From Piscicola geometra (lineage: Eukaryota > Annelida > Clitellata > Hirudinida > Piscicolidae): 64,000 bases of DNA. The notes below the pieces were generated by a model. It ran no database searches, was not told the origin of the DNA, and was given only the letters and a program-made list of their open reading frames with translations. The stretch lies in the NCBI GenBank assembly GCA_943735955.1, contig OX030957.1, positions 5,745,801 through 5,809,800 of the forward strand. The letters run 5' to 3'. Below are positions 47,255-59,970 of this stretch, in pieces. How positions within the stretch are numbered: position 1 is the stretch's first letter; every line of letters begins with the position of its first letter. The position numbers and the translations under genes are program-made.

Positions 47255-48166
47255 GTTACCCGCTAAATGTTGTGAAAGATGTGGTGAGGAGTTTGCATGC
47301 AAACCAGGTCGCCAACACTTGCCAAGACTTTTCGGTAAATCAACAAGCAAGCTACTCAATCTATGAGTTTAAAATATCACTTCCTAGTCAACGATCATTT
47401 CTCAGATATTCTTTTTGTTATTATTCATGATTAAAATACCGAAATATTTGAAAATGTATGTTATTAGGTTATATCTCCCAAAATAATATAACTTTTTAAT
47501 ATTTTCATTTTTTAAACGTTTTATACAAAAATAATCTCAACATTTTTTTATTTTAACATTTATTTTTAAGTTCGCTAATCGAAAAACCAAAGTCGCATGA
47601 CAAAATATCGACTTAAAAAGAACTCATTATATAATTAAATAATTATTTGTTGAATTTGTCGATATCTTAATCATTCTAATATAAATACCAAAGGTCTTCT
47701 TTTATTATTATTCTGGCAACAAATCTTCATTAGAAAGAAAAAGCCCAGATAATTTGGACCCAACTAACAAAGCATACATTTTCTTTACTTTAATTTTAAA
47801 ATTAAAATTCCAATTTAAACATTTATTGTTTTTCAGATGAGTGGAGGCATCAAAGGACTAGTTCTGGAACCCGTGAATGGTGAGGTGGACAAGAACATGT
47901 ATCTGAAGCTTGGAGATGTTGTGGGAAAAGACATTGTATTATCTCTCGTATGATCTTTTCATCGTACTTTAAATAGATTTGTAATTATTTTTTAGTAATA
48001 GAAAATAAGAAATTGTTAAACCTTTCAATCATTAGATTGACTTTAAAGTTTAAAGTTTAAACTAATTCATGGTAAATATAATGATTTAGTAATCAACATT
48101 TCACAGGGTGATAAAATTACGAGTGACCCGCTTCTGATAGAAAAAATGCTGGAGGAGCTTGTTTGA
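47255..48166 (+). CDS. Three small 3' exons, unassigned protein end
   Basis: Exons 47255-47334, 47837-47947 and 48107-48166 have good acceptors (CAATTTAG, TTTTTCAG, TTTCACAG), and phases 1, 0, 0 join them into one frame. The frame starts YPLNVVKDVVRSLHANQVAN and ends LLIEKMLEELV before TGA 48,164-48,166. The middle exon reads MSGGIKGLVLEPVNGEV...LKLGDVVGKDIVLSL. I do not recognise the family. The acceptor lies 34 bases after the stop of the EQTPEQT frame, so these exons are probably an alternative soluble ending of that gene: a phase 1 donor candidate, A|GTTTAG, occurs at about 47,039. Otherwise they end a gene with unseen 5' exons. Confidence 0.5.
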
Positions 48167-49914
48167 GAGGGTGAAGATGGAGTCTAATGAAATTTTTGAA
48201 TTTAAAATAACATAATTTTAGTATCTAAAAAACTTAAAATAAATATAATTTTTCGTTAATTCTCTATTCATATAACTTGGAATATGTGTTTATTAATAAT
48301 CTATTGAAAGTTTAACTAACATTTTATTGTTTCGAAATATTCAATTTACCGTTCCTATTTGTTCCAATATAGCCTCTTTCTTTTAAGATTACTAAAAAAA
48401 TAAAAACACATCAGTTGCAAGGTGAAGGGCAAAACATAAAAAAAATCTTCTTGGTAATTTTAATTTAATGAACTGTGTCTAATAGACACTAAATTTATCT
48501 TTGATTCTTAAAACCTTCATTTACTCTAACTATTCCAGCTTAATCCATTATAAAAATATTTTTCCAATCCTTTGTGAAGTGTTTTTCTAAAACTAAATTA
48601 ATCTTTATAAAAATGTTAAAACTTGTGTTCTAATAAAAAAATTGTTTTAAAATGTGATATAACATTTTTTAAATCGATATTGGTTTTCAAATTGTAATAA
48701 AACAGTTCAACGTTTTTGTAGTTTTACTTTATTTAATATAACAAAAAGTAAAAAACATGAATAATTATACCAAGAGATAATTACATATTTTCTGATTCAT
48801 AAATCACAGACTTTGTGAAGATACAGGTGATAATGCTAAAACCATTTTGATTAAATTTATTCGAAATCACAGACCAGTAAAGTTGAAACTAAACGGATAA
48901 TTAAATCATCAATATTCTTGTTTGATTTTTTTGTAGATATGTTCTGACCCTTACTCTAACTAAAAATTTATTCCTGAATCTAACTCTCCGTTTTTAATTG
49001 GAAAAAAAAGTAGAAGAATCTTCAAACGAGTCAGAACAAATATTTTTAGAAGAAAATCACAATAACTTTGGATTATCCCTATATTGAAGGGAAATGAAAG
49101 GTTACTCGTTTATGAATTTTAAACAAAGACGATATTATAATTGTTTAATATTTGAAGTTGTTGATTATAAATTAAAATTCATAAATTCAAACAGATCAAA
49201 TAAAAAGAGTTTTCAAACAAAACGATACGTGGAAATTTTCACGAATGAAAGATTAAGGGCGAGATTCTTTTGTTTTTTAATAACCGAAAACTAAATCGTC
49301 AAAACAAAAAAATCTGATAAGTTAACATCACATTGAAACTATTTGCAACTCGGAAACCAATGCACACTATTTACAACTGACTAGAAACCTAAATAAAAAT
49401 AAATTATTTTAAAATAAAAGATACACTCATGTTAATTCATATTGGATCTTTATTTTTTATTAAATCATACTTTATATATCGAACCGGGTTTGAAATAATT
49501 AAATCATGCTTTAAAAAATAAAGAATCCAAAATGTTAAAAATAATTTAAAACTAGACAATAAACTTATTAATAAATCCATGTTAAGTTTCTCAATCACAC
49601 AACTCAAATAAAATACAATAATTATTAATGTTGAGCTTGACCAAATTTCTAGTTGCTTAATCAACTAATGTTAAGGGAACACTCTCTAAGGCTGAGAACT
49701 AACGTTGGTGAAGATGTTCCCCTTACTTTCTTTTTTATCCTTGCTCGAACGAGCTAAATGAAAATCTGAAAACGTGAATTTTAAAATAAAATAATCGACA
49801 TATTCAATCTAGAATGATAAGTTAGATAACGTTAAAAACATTTCTAACCAAACAACTGAAACATTAAATTGAAGTAATTAAAAATAAAAATAAAGTTTCT
49901 ATTCCCTCACCAAA
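48167..49914. other. Convergent intergenic region
   Basis: AT-rich spacer between the 3' ends of the + strand repeat gene and the - strand acidic gene. Short frames at 49,094 and 49,437 have no coding character. I see no RNA gene or repeat of note. Confidence 0.5.
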
Positions 49915-52900
49915 TCAGTGCTCTCCGTTTTTGTCTCCATTGCCCCACAAGGCTAGTTTCACGGCACTCCAGAGGTCAAGGTCAGGCTCTTGATGATGAT
50001 GATGATCCTCACTGTGTTTTGATGCTTTCTCCGGTTTTCCGTGAGATGTTTTAGCTTCTGTCTTCGAACCAGTAAAGTACCCTGTTAGTTTTGAAAGCAC
50101 ACTCTGTTCATCTTCTTCATCTTCCTCATCATCACTAGTGTTGGTCAGATTCTTTATCTTGTCAAAGTGCTCCTGCACAATGGGAGGAAGTTGGAAAACC
50201 GAGTCATACTGGTCTGCAATGCCGTCATCGTCGTCGTCATCGTCCAAGTAGTCAGGCACGCCGTCAGCGTCGGAGTCTGTGGTCAAGTCCACTTTGATTT
50301 CGTGGGGGGGTTCATCGGGAGACAGAAGTCGACTCGCCTCCTCACTGCTCAACAACTGACCTAAGGGAGCTAGCAATTGTGGTTTAACGTCTGCCACTTC
50401 TTCTGATTCTTCTTTTTTGTCGTCAGAAAATGAAAAAAGACTTTTTATCCTTCCGAATGTTTGTTTTTGTATTTTTTGGATAGATGAGTCACCTATTTCA
50501 ACTTTTTCAGTTTCTTCATCTGGATCTGTTTCAACCTCACTTTCTTCTACCTTTTCTTCTTCCACATATGTTTCAACTTCACTTTCTTCTACTTTTTCTT
50601 CATCTTCTATCTTTTCTCCTTCTTCTTCCTCAACATCCTTTGAGGTTTCCACTTCCAAGTCACTGGTTTCTTCTGACTCGTAGAACTTTTTACCATATTC
50701 AACCTCTTCAGAAGCTTCTTCTTCCAGAAAATCTAAAATTCCATCGCCATCATCGTCATCGTCGAGGTAGTTAGGTATGCCGTCATCATCATCATCGTCA
50801 TCAGGCCTACCTCCAACTTTATCGACTTCATCATTTTGTTCTGACTCATCTTGTAAACCAGTCTCACTTTCTTGTATTTTGTCACTACTACTATCAGCAG
50901 TATCGTCGATTTCCGAATCTTCAACAATCTCAGGTCCATCTTGAACACTTCCTCCTATTTCAACTTTTTCACTCGGTTCTTCTTCCCCACTTTCAACGCT
51001 TACATTAATAATTTCATCTTCTTTCGCCTTTTCCTCGATTTCTTCATAGGCACCCAAGTCCAAACTATCGAAAATGTTCTCTTCATACTCTTGCTCGGTA
51101 AAGTCTTCACTGCGTTCTCCGTCATCAGATTCCAAATAATTTGGCAACTTATCTTCATCTGCGGAGTTTTCAACGTAGTCTGTCAAGTCCTCATTTGTTT
51201 CTTCAACTTTTGTCTCAGTTTCTAGTTCTTCTGAGTCAATTTTAACCGATTCATCTTCACTATCACCTTGAACCTCTGTTTCACTTTCCTCTTCGATTAT
51301 TTTAGTGTCATCTTTTTTCCCAAAAACCTTTCCATATATCTCGTCACCCATCCAAACTTTAAAGATGTTTTTGGCAATAGCCATATAATCGTTATCCGGG
51401 ACGGGGTCAGTTTGTTTTTCATGTTGAACAATTGCTTCAGGCTCATCTTCGTCTTCAATTTCCAATTTAGGTTCATCAAGTTCTTCTTCAGTGGATTCAA
51501 CTTGATAATCATGCCCCAACTCTTCTTCAACTACGACTTTTTCATCTGATTCATCATCAACAATTTCTTCATCGTCTTTTAATTTATCCTCAGCATCTGT
51601 GGACTCTGCTTTGTCATCTAGGAAATCTCGCTCATCATCATCACTTTCTTTCATATAAGCGAAGGAACCATCATATTCATCTTGAGGACTTAATAAAGAA
51701 TCCAATTTCGATTCGTCAGCCGCCACATCTGCACTTGCTTCATTTTCAGCTTTTTCTTCATTATCTCCATCAAGGCTAGAAATTTCATTAAATTCACTTT
51801 CTTCTTTTTCTTCTTCATCATTATCAGATAATTTTGTCATTTCTTCATCAAAATCTTCAATTTCATCCACTTCCAACCTTTCTTCATCTTCTTCGACATG
51901 GTGAACGGTTTCCTGGACAGACTCCACTTCATCAGCATGCTCTTCCTCCAGGAAGTCCAAGATGCCATCGTTGTCGTCGTCGTCGTCAAGGTAGTCAGGG
52001 ATGCCATCTTCGTCAGAGTCCAACGTCAGGTCCATTGAAGGAATTTTATCGTTTTGATCTTCATCAGTTGTTTCTTCTTGTTCAGATTCTTTTTCCTCTG
52101 TTTCATCTATTTCTTGTTTTTCTATTGTGTCTTGATCATCAATTTCAAGGCTTTCATCATCATCCTTTTCAGTGTCTTCTGAGTTTTCTCGAACAGAATT
52201 TCCATCTTCACTAACTTCTTTATCCGCTCCCAATTTTTCTTCATCTTTAATTTCTTCCACTTCCAACCTTTTTTCATCTTCTTCGACATGGTGAACGGTT
52301 TCCTGGACAGACTCCACTTCATCAGCATGTTCTTCCTCCAGGAAGTCCAAGATGCCATCGTTGTCGTCGTCGTCGTCAAGGTAGTCAGGGATGCCGTCTT
52401 CGTCAGAGTCCAAGGTCATATCTTCAGCATCTTGTTGAGAGATTTCATGAACATCAGAAGCGACTTCTTCATCTTCAATGCTTTCTCCAAAAGCTTCTTC
52501 ATAAATATCATCCGTTAAAATCTCTTCTTCTTGCGTATCTTCTGTAGCACCATTCTTTGAAGTTTCGGTTTCATCACTTTTTTCTAAATTTTGATCTTCC
52601 AACTTTTCTTCGTCTTCTTCATTCACTTCCAACCTTTCTTCATCTTCTTCGACATGGTGAACGGTTTCCTGGACAGACTCCACTTCATCAGCATGTTCTT
52701 CCTCCAAGAAGTCCAAGATGCCATCGTTGTCGTCGTCGTCGTCAAGGTAGTCAGGGATGCCATCTTCGTCAGAGTCCAACGTCAGGTCCATTGAAGGAAT
52801 TTTTTCGTTTTGATCTTCATCAGTTGTTTCTTCTTGTTCAAATTCTTTTTCCTCTGTTTCATCTATTTCTTGTTTGTCTATTGTGTCTTGATCATCAATT

Positions 52901-55900
52901 TCAAGGCTTTCATCATCATCCTTTTCAGTGTCTTCTGAGTTTTCTCGAACAGAATTTCCATCTTCACTAACTTCTTTATCCGCTCCCAATTTTTCTTCAT
53001 CTTCAATTTCTTCCACTTCCAACCTTTCTTCATCTTCTTCGACATGGTGAACGGTTTCCTGGACAGACTCCACTTCATCAGCATGTTCTTCCTCCAAGAA
53101 GTCCAAGATGCCATCGTTGTCGTCGTCGTCGTCAAGGTAGTCAGGGATGCCGTCTTCGTCAGAGTCCAACGTCATATCTTCTTCACTGAACTCACCTTGA
53201 TCTTGTTCGCCTAAACTCAAATCTTCAGCATCGTCTTGGGCGTTTTCAGTTTCTAAATCATCATCGAGAACACTTTCATCTGTTGCACCTTCAGCTGAGT
53301 CCTCACTTGCCTCTTGGGTCGTTCCGGTTTGATCGAAGTCCGTTTCGTCTTTTTTTTCAATCTCATGAGATGTACTGCTATCGTCATCATCGTAAAAGTG
53401 CTCTTCGTCTAAGAATTGCAACGTGCTTTCACTGTTCTCGTCATCCAAGAAGTTATTGGCAATGCTGTTGCTTTCTTCATCATCGTCCTCAAAGTAGTTA
53501 GGTATTTCCTCTTGGTCAAGATCTGTATCACTTTGTGCGAAATTCACTTCATCACTTTCCACCTCAGTTTGACCTTCTTCATCTCCAATCTCTTGGGGGT
53601 CATCACTAACAGATCTTTTTACTTTTTTCGAAATAATCTCATCATCATTTTCGACGATTTCCAAGTCACCATCATGCACTTCATCATTTAGTGCTTTTTT
53701 ATCATCATCTGCCTCTACATTCTCTTCCATCTCACTTGCATCTTCTGACACTTCATTCTCCGTTGCATCGTACTCAGAGAAGTGCTCGTGTTCCAACAAC
53801 TCCACTTCCGTTTCATCATCATCGTCATCATTTTCATCTTTTAAGTACTCTACTTTGCTGCTGAAGCCGTCTTCAGAGCTGTTTTCATCACCATCACCAC
53901 CTTCAACATCATCATTTTCTTCTGTCAATGCTTCTCTACTTATTGGAGCACCTCTATCATCGCCTACGTCATCATCATCTCCAAGTCCAACAGCTTTTTC
54001 TTCAATTTCTTCTTCATCAACTTCATCAAGTTGCGAACTGAACCTTTCTTCATCTTCTTCGACATGGTGAACGGTTTCCTGGACAGACTCCACTTCATCA
54101 GCATGTTCTTCCTCCAAGAAGTCCAAGATGCCATCGTTGTCGTCGTCGTCGTCAAGGTAGTCAGGGATGCCGTCTTCGTCAGAGTCCAACGTCAGGTCGA
54201 CGTCTTGCGAGGCTGGATACTTCATGGAATCTTCACTCTCGTCTTCTTGGAAACCTTCCATTTCACTTTCTTCAACCACATCGTCGGTCTTTTCGTGATC
54301 GTTTTCAGTTCCATCATCGTGTTCAACAACTTTTTCTTTCGTGTCTTCCCTTTCAACTTCATTTTCATCTGTTTCTTTTTCATCTGCAATCTTCGTTCTC
54401 TTATCAAAGCCCAAATAAGACCAAACGGATAAAAGCAGATCTTGAATTTTTGTTTTTGCAGTATCCACCTTTTTATCAACTTTTGAGTCACTTTCATCTT
54501 TTTGTTCATTTTTGTGTTCATCGGCAAGGACCTCGTCTAAGTCGACCGATGACAAAATCTCCATGACGCTCTGCAGCTTCTTTTCGCACAGATGGCATGA
54601 CTGCAAGACCAACAAGAGTTAGTTAATTATTCGCATCTTAATATATCTAAAAAATATATATTAAATGGTTTGCCAAGTTGACCTTAACCATAACCCATAA
54701 ATCTTTACCTCTAACCCTAACCCCACACATGTGCCCACTTTTTGTGTGATGCATTCTGGCGAAGTCTTGCAGCTTCCAACTTGTTCGCTGGATCGAAAGT
54801 CTTCTTCATTGTTTGAGTCGCTGGTGAGATACAGTGATCAGTTTACTCGTGTAGGTTGGAATAGACTCAATGGCTATGAAAAATTGCAAAAATATTAGGC
54901 GAATTATAATTATTAGTTTTTAAAATATTCAGAACTTTATTTATATATATTTATATATATATTGGTTTTTATATAATCATTTCCAATGTTGAATAGATAG
55001 TTTACTCGTGGGACGAATGCTCCGGGGCAGGGTGGGCTGGAGGGTCGAAAGTGTTTTGCGAGGAGGACTTGTGGCAGTGGCTTGGAAAGACTGGTCAGGA
55101 AAAACATTTTGATGAACTTTTTTATTTCTAGTTAAAATATTTTTTTCAAATTAAAAATGTGTTATTTGAATTGAATGTTTCATCAAATTTCTTTATATCA
55201 CCAGAATAATGATGAACAGATTCAATGACAACCCATCTGAATACCAACATCATCATTATCGATGCAAGTTATGTTTTAAAAAATTAAAATCTGATAAAAA
55301 TGTCAATCAATCAATAAAATAGATTTCTATAGCGCTCTTTCCTCAAATTCAAGAGCGCTTATGTGATGTCATGACAAAAACTAGAAGTTGAAGAACTGCA
55401 ACCTAGCCTCAGTAACGGAAACGAATACGAATGACCCAAAAACCAACCCACAAAAAAAATAGACAGCCCACCCGAAAATTAAGACAATAGGGTGGGTTTT
55501 CTAGATGCCTGACGAGCAGTATGTTGTTTGTTTTTGCACATTTATCAGCCAGCAACAACGCATTACATTAAAAATATTTTATGTCTATTTCGATCTAAGA
55601 AAAATAGTGATAGGTTATCAAAAGATTTATAGGCTTTGATAAGAATTGGAGAGCCGATTAATTCTAAGCTATATCATTTTAGAACTTTTTGAGATGATGC
55701 ATAACAATAATAATAATAACGCATTAATGTTGCTTTTTCTAAAACACACCACTGTTTTGTATTCTTCCTTATTTTCTTCTATAACAAGACCTTTGAAAGC
55801 TCCTATACTGTTTTTGTTGTTATTATAGAATACTCCCATTATATCAATAGGTGAATATATGGAACGAATAATTGCTCTAAACCTTATTTTGAAAAATCAT

Positions 55901-56789
55901 ACTTTGTATGACTTACTTTTTGGCGATTGATTTTGCCTTAAACCATTTTATTTTTAGTGTTTATAACATCAAAATTAAAACATTAATACTTTTATGATCT
56001 AGCTTCCTTCCTTCCAGTTTCGAAATTTCATATCTAATTTTTTTGGAACAGTTGTGCGTCTATAAACCAGCAAGCTGATGGCAAAAACAACAGCCCATTC
56101 AGTCTATTCTCAGCATTTCTAACTCTTGTTTGAGCTTGTTTGAGGCTTGTTTTAGCGTGTAAGACTGTGTTCAGATTTTTAAAAATGCATAGACAGATTT
56201 ATTTAAGATTTTTCCCAAAACATTACCCTTTCCTCGATTTAATGATATATAAGTATATTTATTTTTTTGTTTGTTCGGATTGCTGCGGTTAGGTTGTTGC
56301 ATGTAATTTTAATAACATGATTTTTACTTTTTCAATTTTATCTTATTCATTTTTTATTAGATTAACAATTAAAATGTTATCTTCAAATTAATTTTGAAAG
56401 AACTTTTTGAAGTTCTATTTTTTAGGTATTACTTCATAATAATACTAAACTAACATGAAAGTACCAGTGGATAAAACTTTTATGAAGATAAAAACATTGA
56501 GAATCCATTGGAGCTGGCGGCTCGATAAATTTTTAAATGCTTATCGTCTAAACAAACCATCAAGCAATGTTAAATAAACAACAGATCTGGAGTTTGAGTC
56601 AGTTCCAAAAATCGCATGATTAAAACAAAACTAAACTCTAAAATCTGCTTCAGTGTATCGAGAAATGATTGGACATGTTAATCAGCGTTTAAAATATTTT
56701 AATTTCAAATTTAATTCATTAAAAGAATAAAAATGAACATAACCTGTCAATATGAAGATGAAAAAGGTATGTACAAGGAGGAGTCTCAT
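49915..56789 (-). CDS. Secreted acidic calcium-binding protein with thrombospondin type 3-like repeats
   Basis: Four exons on the - strand: 56789-56744, 55090-55006, 54820-54727, 54600-49915, with phases 1, 2, 0, giving 1,636 aa. Exon 1 encodes a signal peptide (MRLLLVHTFFIFILT). Residues ~17-90 hold six Cys, including CHLCEKKL, possibly a small disulfide module. The rest is one giant exon of extreme Glu/Asp content. It carries five nearly identical blocks with TLDSDEDGIPDYLDDDDDND, plus degenerate copies near 53,450, 51,130, 50,780 and 50,250 (on the + strand scale). The D-x-D-x-D-G-x-x-D pattern is that of thrombospondin type 3 calcium-binding repeats. Each block continues GILDFLEEEHADEVESVQET. 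The C-terminus has a His cluster (EDHHHHQ) and an amphipathic end. Inference: an extracellular matrix, mineral or mucus protein that binds much calcium. I cannot name an orthologue. Confidence 0.82.
51889..53170 (-). repeat. Internal duplication within the acidic protein exon
   Basis: The segment 51,889-52,415 is repeated at 52,648-53,170, offset about 757 bp, with only a few differences across about 525 bp. Each copy contains two calcium-binding blocks of about 137 bp and the intervening DKEVSEDGNSVRENSEDTEK stretch. A fifth block is at 54,048-54,190. Confidence 0.9.
55300..55440. repeat. Dispersed (AATC)n-TATAGCGC repeat, copy 3
   Basis: CAATCAATCAATAAAATAGATTTCTATAGCGCTCTTTCCTCAAATTC is followed by AAGAGCGCTTATGTGATGTCATGAC and a GC-richer tail to about 55,440. 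This is the longest copy and best shows the family structure. It lies in intron 1 of the acidic protein gene. AGCGCT and AGAGCGCTT form a short stem. Confidence 0.7.
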
Positions 56790-59700
56790 CTTGATCTCTA
56801 TTGCATCCTCATGAAATGGAAATGTTTCACAAGTCTCAAATATCTCTCCGAGCAGTCTTATTCAACAAACTCTTGAAAGCTGTTGCTCCGGTCACCTTGG
56901 AAAAATATTTTTAATAAGTCTTTGCAAATTATCACTTAAAAAAGTTATTTTTTTTGAAAAATACATTTTGGCAACTTATAACTGATACTAAGCTAATAAT
57001 TTTTTTAAATTTTAAATTATTTTTTACACTAGCGAGCAAAATATTTGCAAGTATAAAGTTTTCATAAAGTAATGAGCGGAATACAACTCTGAACACAAAT
57101 ACTCTCATATCTATCGGTATTTTGCTTCAAAACACCCTAAAGTTTTCAGCAAAACAGTCAAGAAGCAACTCACTTCTGAGCTTTTAGCTGATTTGAATGA
57201 AAAACCCAAAAAGGTAAACGCTTCCAAATGTTTGCAAATAATCAACTAACGGACCCTCAAGGCAGTGGTGAAGTTCAAAAGAAGATGCTTCCAGTCGGGC
57301 AGTCTTTGAAATGTAAGCGAGATGAAAGCAGGGAGAGAGGCTGAAAAGTGAGAGAAGTGAGAAGAAGCCGATAAATAAGAGGGGAGAGAAGCAAACAAGA
57401 TAACAGAAACTGCTCAATGTATGCATGAAGGGTGGAAGCATTAGGAAGTTTTATTAAAAGAAAGTTTAAAGCCATTATGAAGACAATTGAAAGTACAATT
57501 TTTCTAATAGAAGGTTTTAAAAATCCTATCGATGAAGAACTCAATAGCACTAGGCGAAAGTTTCTTTTAAATAATACATATTTTTTCACATGACATTTTT
57601 CAATCTATTTATGTTATAATTACGATTTCACCATGAATTTTTCAGCTAAGAACCAACCCAACTTATTTTTAAAAAATGTAAATACTTGAAATGTAAAAAA
57701 ATCAGTTTTTAAATTATTCGTTTGGGCTCTTTCCAATAAATTAAATGGTTCAATAGGCCCCCTAGGGAAAACTTTTGAACTTTTACTAACCGCTTAATTA
57801 TTAAAATAAAGTTCTAAAAGCGATTGAATACTTAAAATATAAGAATACTGTCAGACAGAACGATTTTTTATTTTAAAACTGAAACAGCAAGTGATACCCT
57901 GGTTTGAAATGGTTAAAGTATTTTTTAAAATTCAATTTTTTTATTATTATGATAAATTGAGTTTTGAATTAACTCAATAATATGATTTATAAATTTACTA
58001 TTTAAAAGAATAGAAGAAACTTTTTTAATAGATCTAATTGTCAACGTTTATAAACCCAATCCAACTGAACATTTCTTCCAATCTTTTTATTCGAGTTTTT
58101 CGAATTCCAATTACTTCAGCACTAAGCATGTGTTCTCCTGACCGTAATGAAAAGAATTCATAATTTATTGAAAAATACATAAGAATAAATACATAACTTT
58201 TTACTGAAAATAAACATATAATAAGTTGTTCACTGATTCTATTGTTTTATTGGAATTTTTTAAACTCGTGTTTTTGGGCAAAGAATTTGAGGTGGAAGGC
58301 TTATTTACGAGTTTTTGATGTTCCTGAACGTGTGTGCCTTTTAGTCAAACCCAAGACAAACAAATAAATCACTAAAAATACTTAGACAAAATTGTCTAAT
58401 ATTGAAAATAAAACAAAAAATCAAATCAAAATATTAATATTCTGCTTGATATTCTGAAGAGAACTTAGTATTTTCCAACTTCACGGAATCAACATTAGCC
58501 CTCCACATCTTGTGTATTTTTTACAGTTTAATTTTTTTTATTTTCGATATAAAAATAGACAGATAAACAGTGAAATGTCCAAACATCGGAATTTTATGAA
58601 AAGTATGACGAAGGATGGCATATTGAAACGAGATGAATTGCTGACGAATTCCTAATTTCCTAATTCATTTTCTATGTGTGGCGTTTTTATTTTAGAAAAC
58701 CTGGAAAGTTTCAGGCCTAGAGGGTGCTACGATGGCCATTTTGATTACTAGTTTTTTTAACATTAATAAAAAGCGATATTCTCAAAAATTCAGGTATAAA
58801 AAAAGAAATTTAAATTTGCAAGAGAGATCAATTCATGACGTCTAAAAGGTTAATGGTTAGCGACTCTGGTTGATTAGACAAAGGTCTACAAGCAATACTC
58901 TGAGCTTTGTTCAGAAACACTTTTACATTTGTTTGTAAAATATATTTTTTATATCACTCAATAAATCAACGGAAACCTGATGCAAAAATTAATTGAAAGT
59001 GCTATTAGGAGGCATTCGGTGGGATGCTTTCTAAAGTAGGGAATTGTCATTACTTCAAATGAATTCAGAAGATAAACCAAATGTTTAAATATTAATAAAG
59101 TTTCGTCTATTTTTTTATAACATAATTCTTCAATAAAATATTTTTTAGATTTCTTAACTCAACAATAATACCTTTTTTAAGATTCCTTTATTCACCAATC
59201 AAACATTTTTTAAAGATTCTTTATTAAAATTAATGAAGCGACAACAGGCGATTGTATTTTTTGGCCTGATAGACCATGTTTTCTGGCAAACACGACGTTC
59301 GTTAGTTTTTTTTCTTTTCAAATAATTAATTATCGTTATTCACGCATTAAGATAAAGATTTATTCATATGCGTCCAATACAAACACGGGAGCATATGAAT
59401 AGATAGATGGTTGGATGTGCACCCAGGATAAATAGACTGGAAGAATGCTCGGGAGGTAATTCCCTTGCCAACCAAACGAGCGGATGGTGACTGGATTTCT
59501 TTGAAATATTGTCTGAACTGATAAAAATGAGAAATTGGAATTTTGTTGTTTAAATCAAAATGTGATTTAAAAGAATTTATGTAATTTAAAAGAAGTTAGT
59601 TTGTTGTATCTTTGAATAACTGACGGACCACATTCAAGTGAATGAAAGTCAATTTTTTGAAGTTTTAAAGAGTTCTTTGAATTTTTAGTGATCAAACATG

Positions 59701-59970
59701 ATTTAGCGTCTAGACATGTTTTATTGGAATTGCTGTCTCACTTCAAGGCTCCAAAAAAAGACCTCTCATCTGAAAACCAAGAAAACATCTACTTTTTAGA
59801 GTTTGCAATTCTTTTTTTTCACTTGACTTTTCGCAGTTTCTGCTGATAAGAATCCGCCTTTAGGAAACATATTCCTCGGATATAGTTGATAATAACTTTG
59901 AATAAAGTTAATTAATTAAGTAAAAAACGTGCATGAGAAGCTAAAAGTGCAAAAGAAAGTGGTTTAGGCG
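56790..59970. other. Divergent intergenic region upstream of Wnt
   Basis: About 3.2 kb between the start of the acidic gene (-) and the Wnt signal-peptide exon (+), so both promoters should lie here. It is AT-rich with scattered chance frames. An inverted pair TTCATATGC...GCATATGAA occurs at about 59,363-59,400. No coding exon is supported. Confidence 0.5.

Noticed and set aside
50417..54432. Many + strand frames (Ser-, Phe- and His-rich) across the acidic gene
   Set aside because: They are mirror images of GAA/GAT-rich codons of the - strand gene, whose 1,562-codon exon with splice sites and signal peptide explains the region.
57184..57589. Two - strand Leu/Phe-rich frames of 85 and 104 codons
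   Set aside because: They overlap each other in different frames, have no splice or domain support and lie in AT-rich intergenic DNA.
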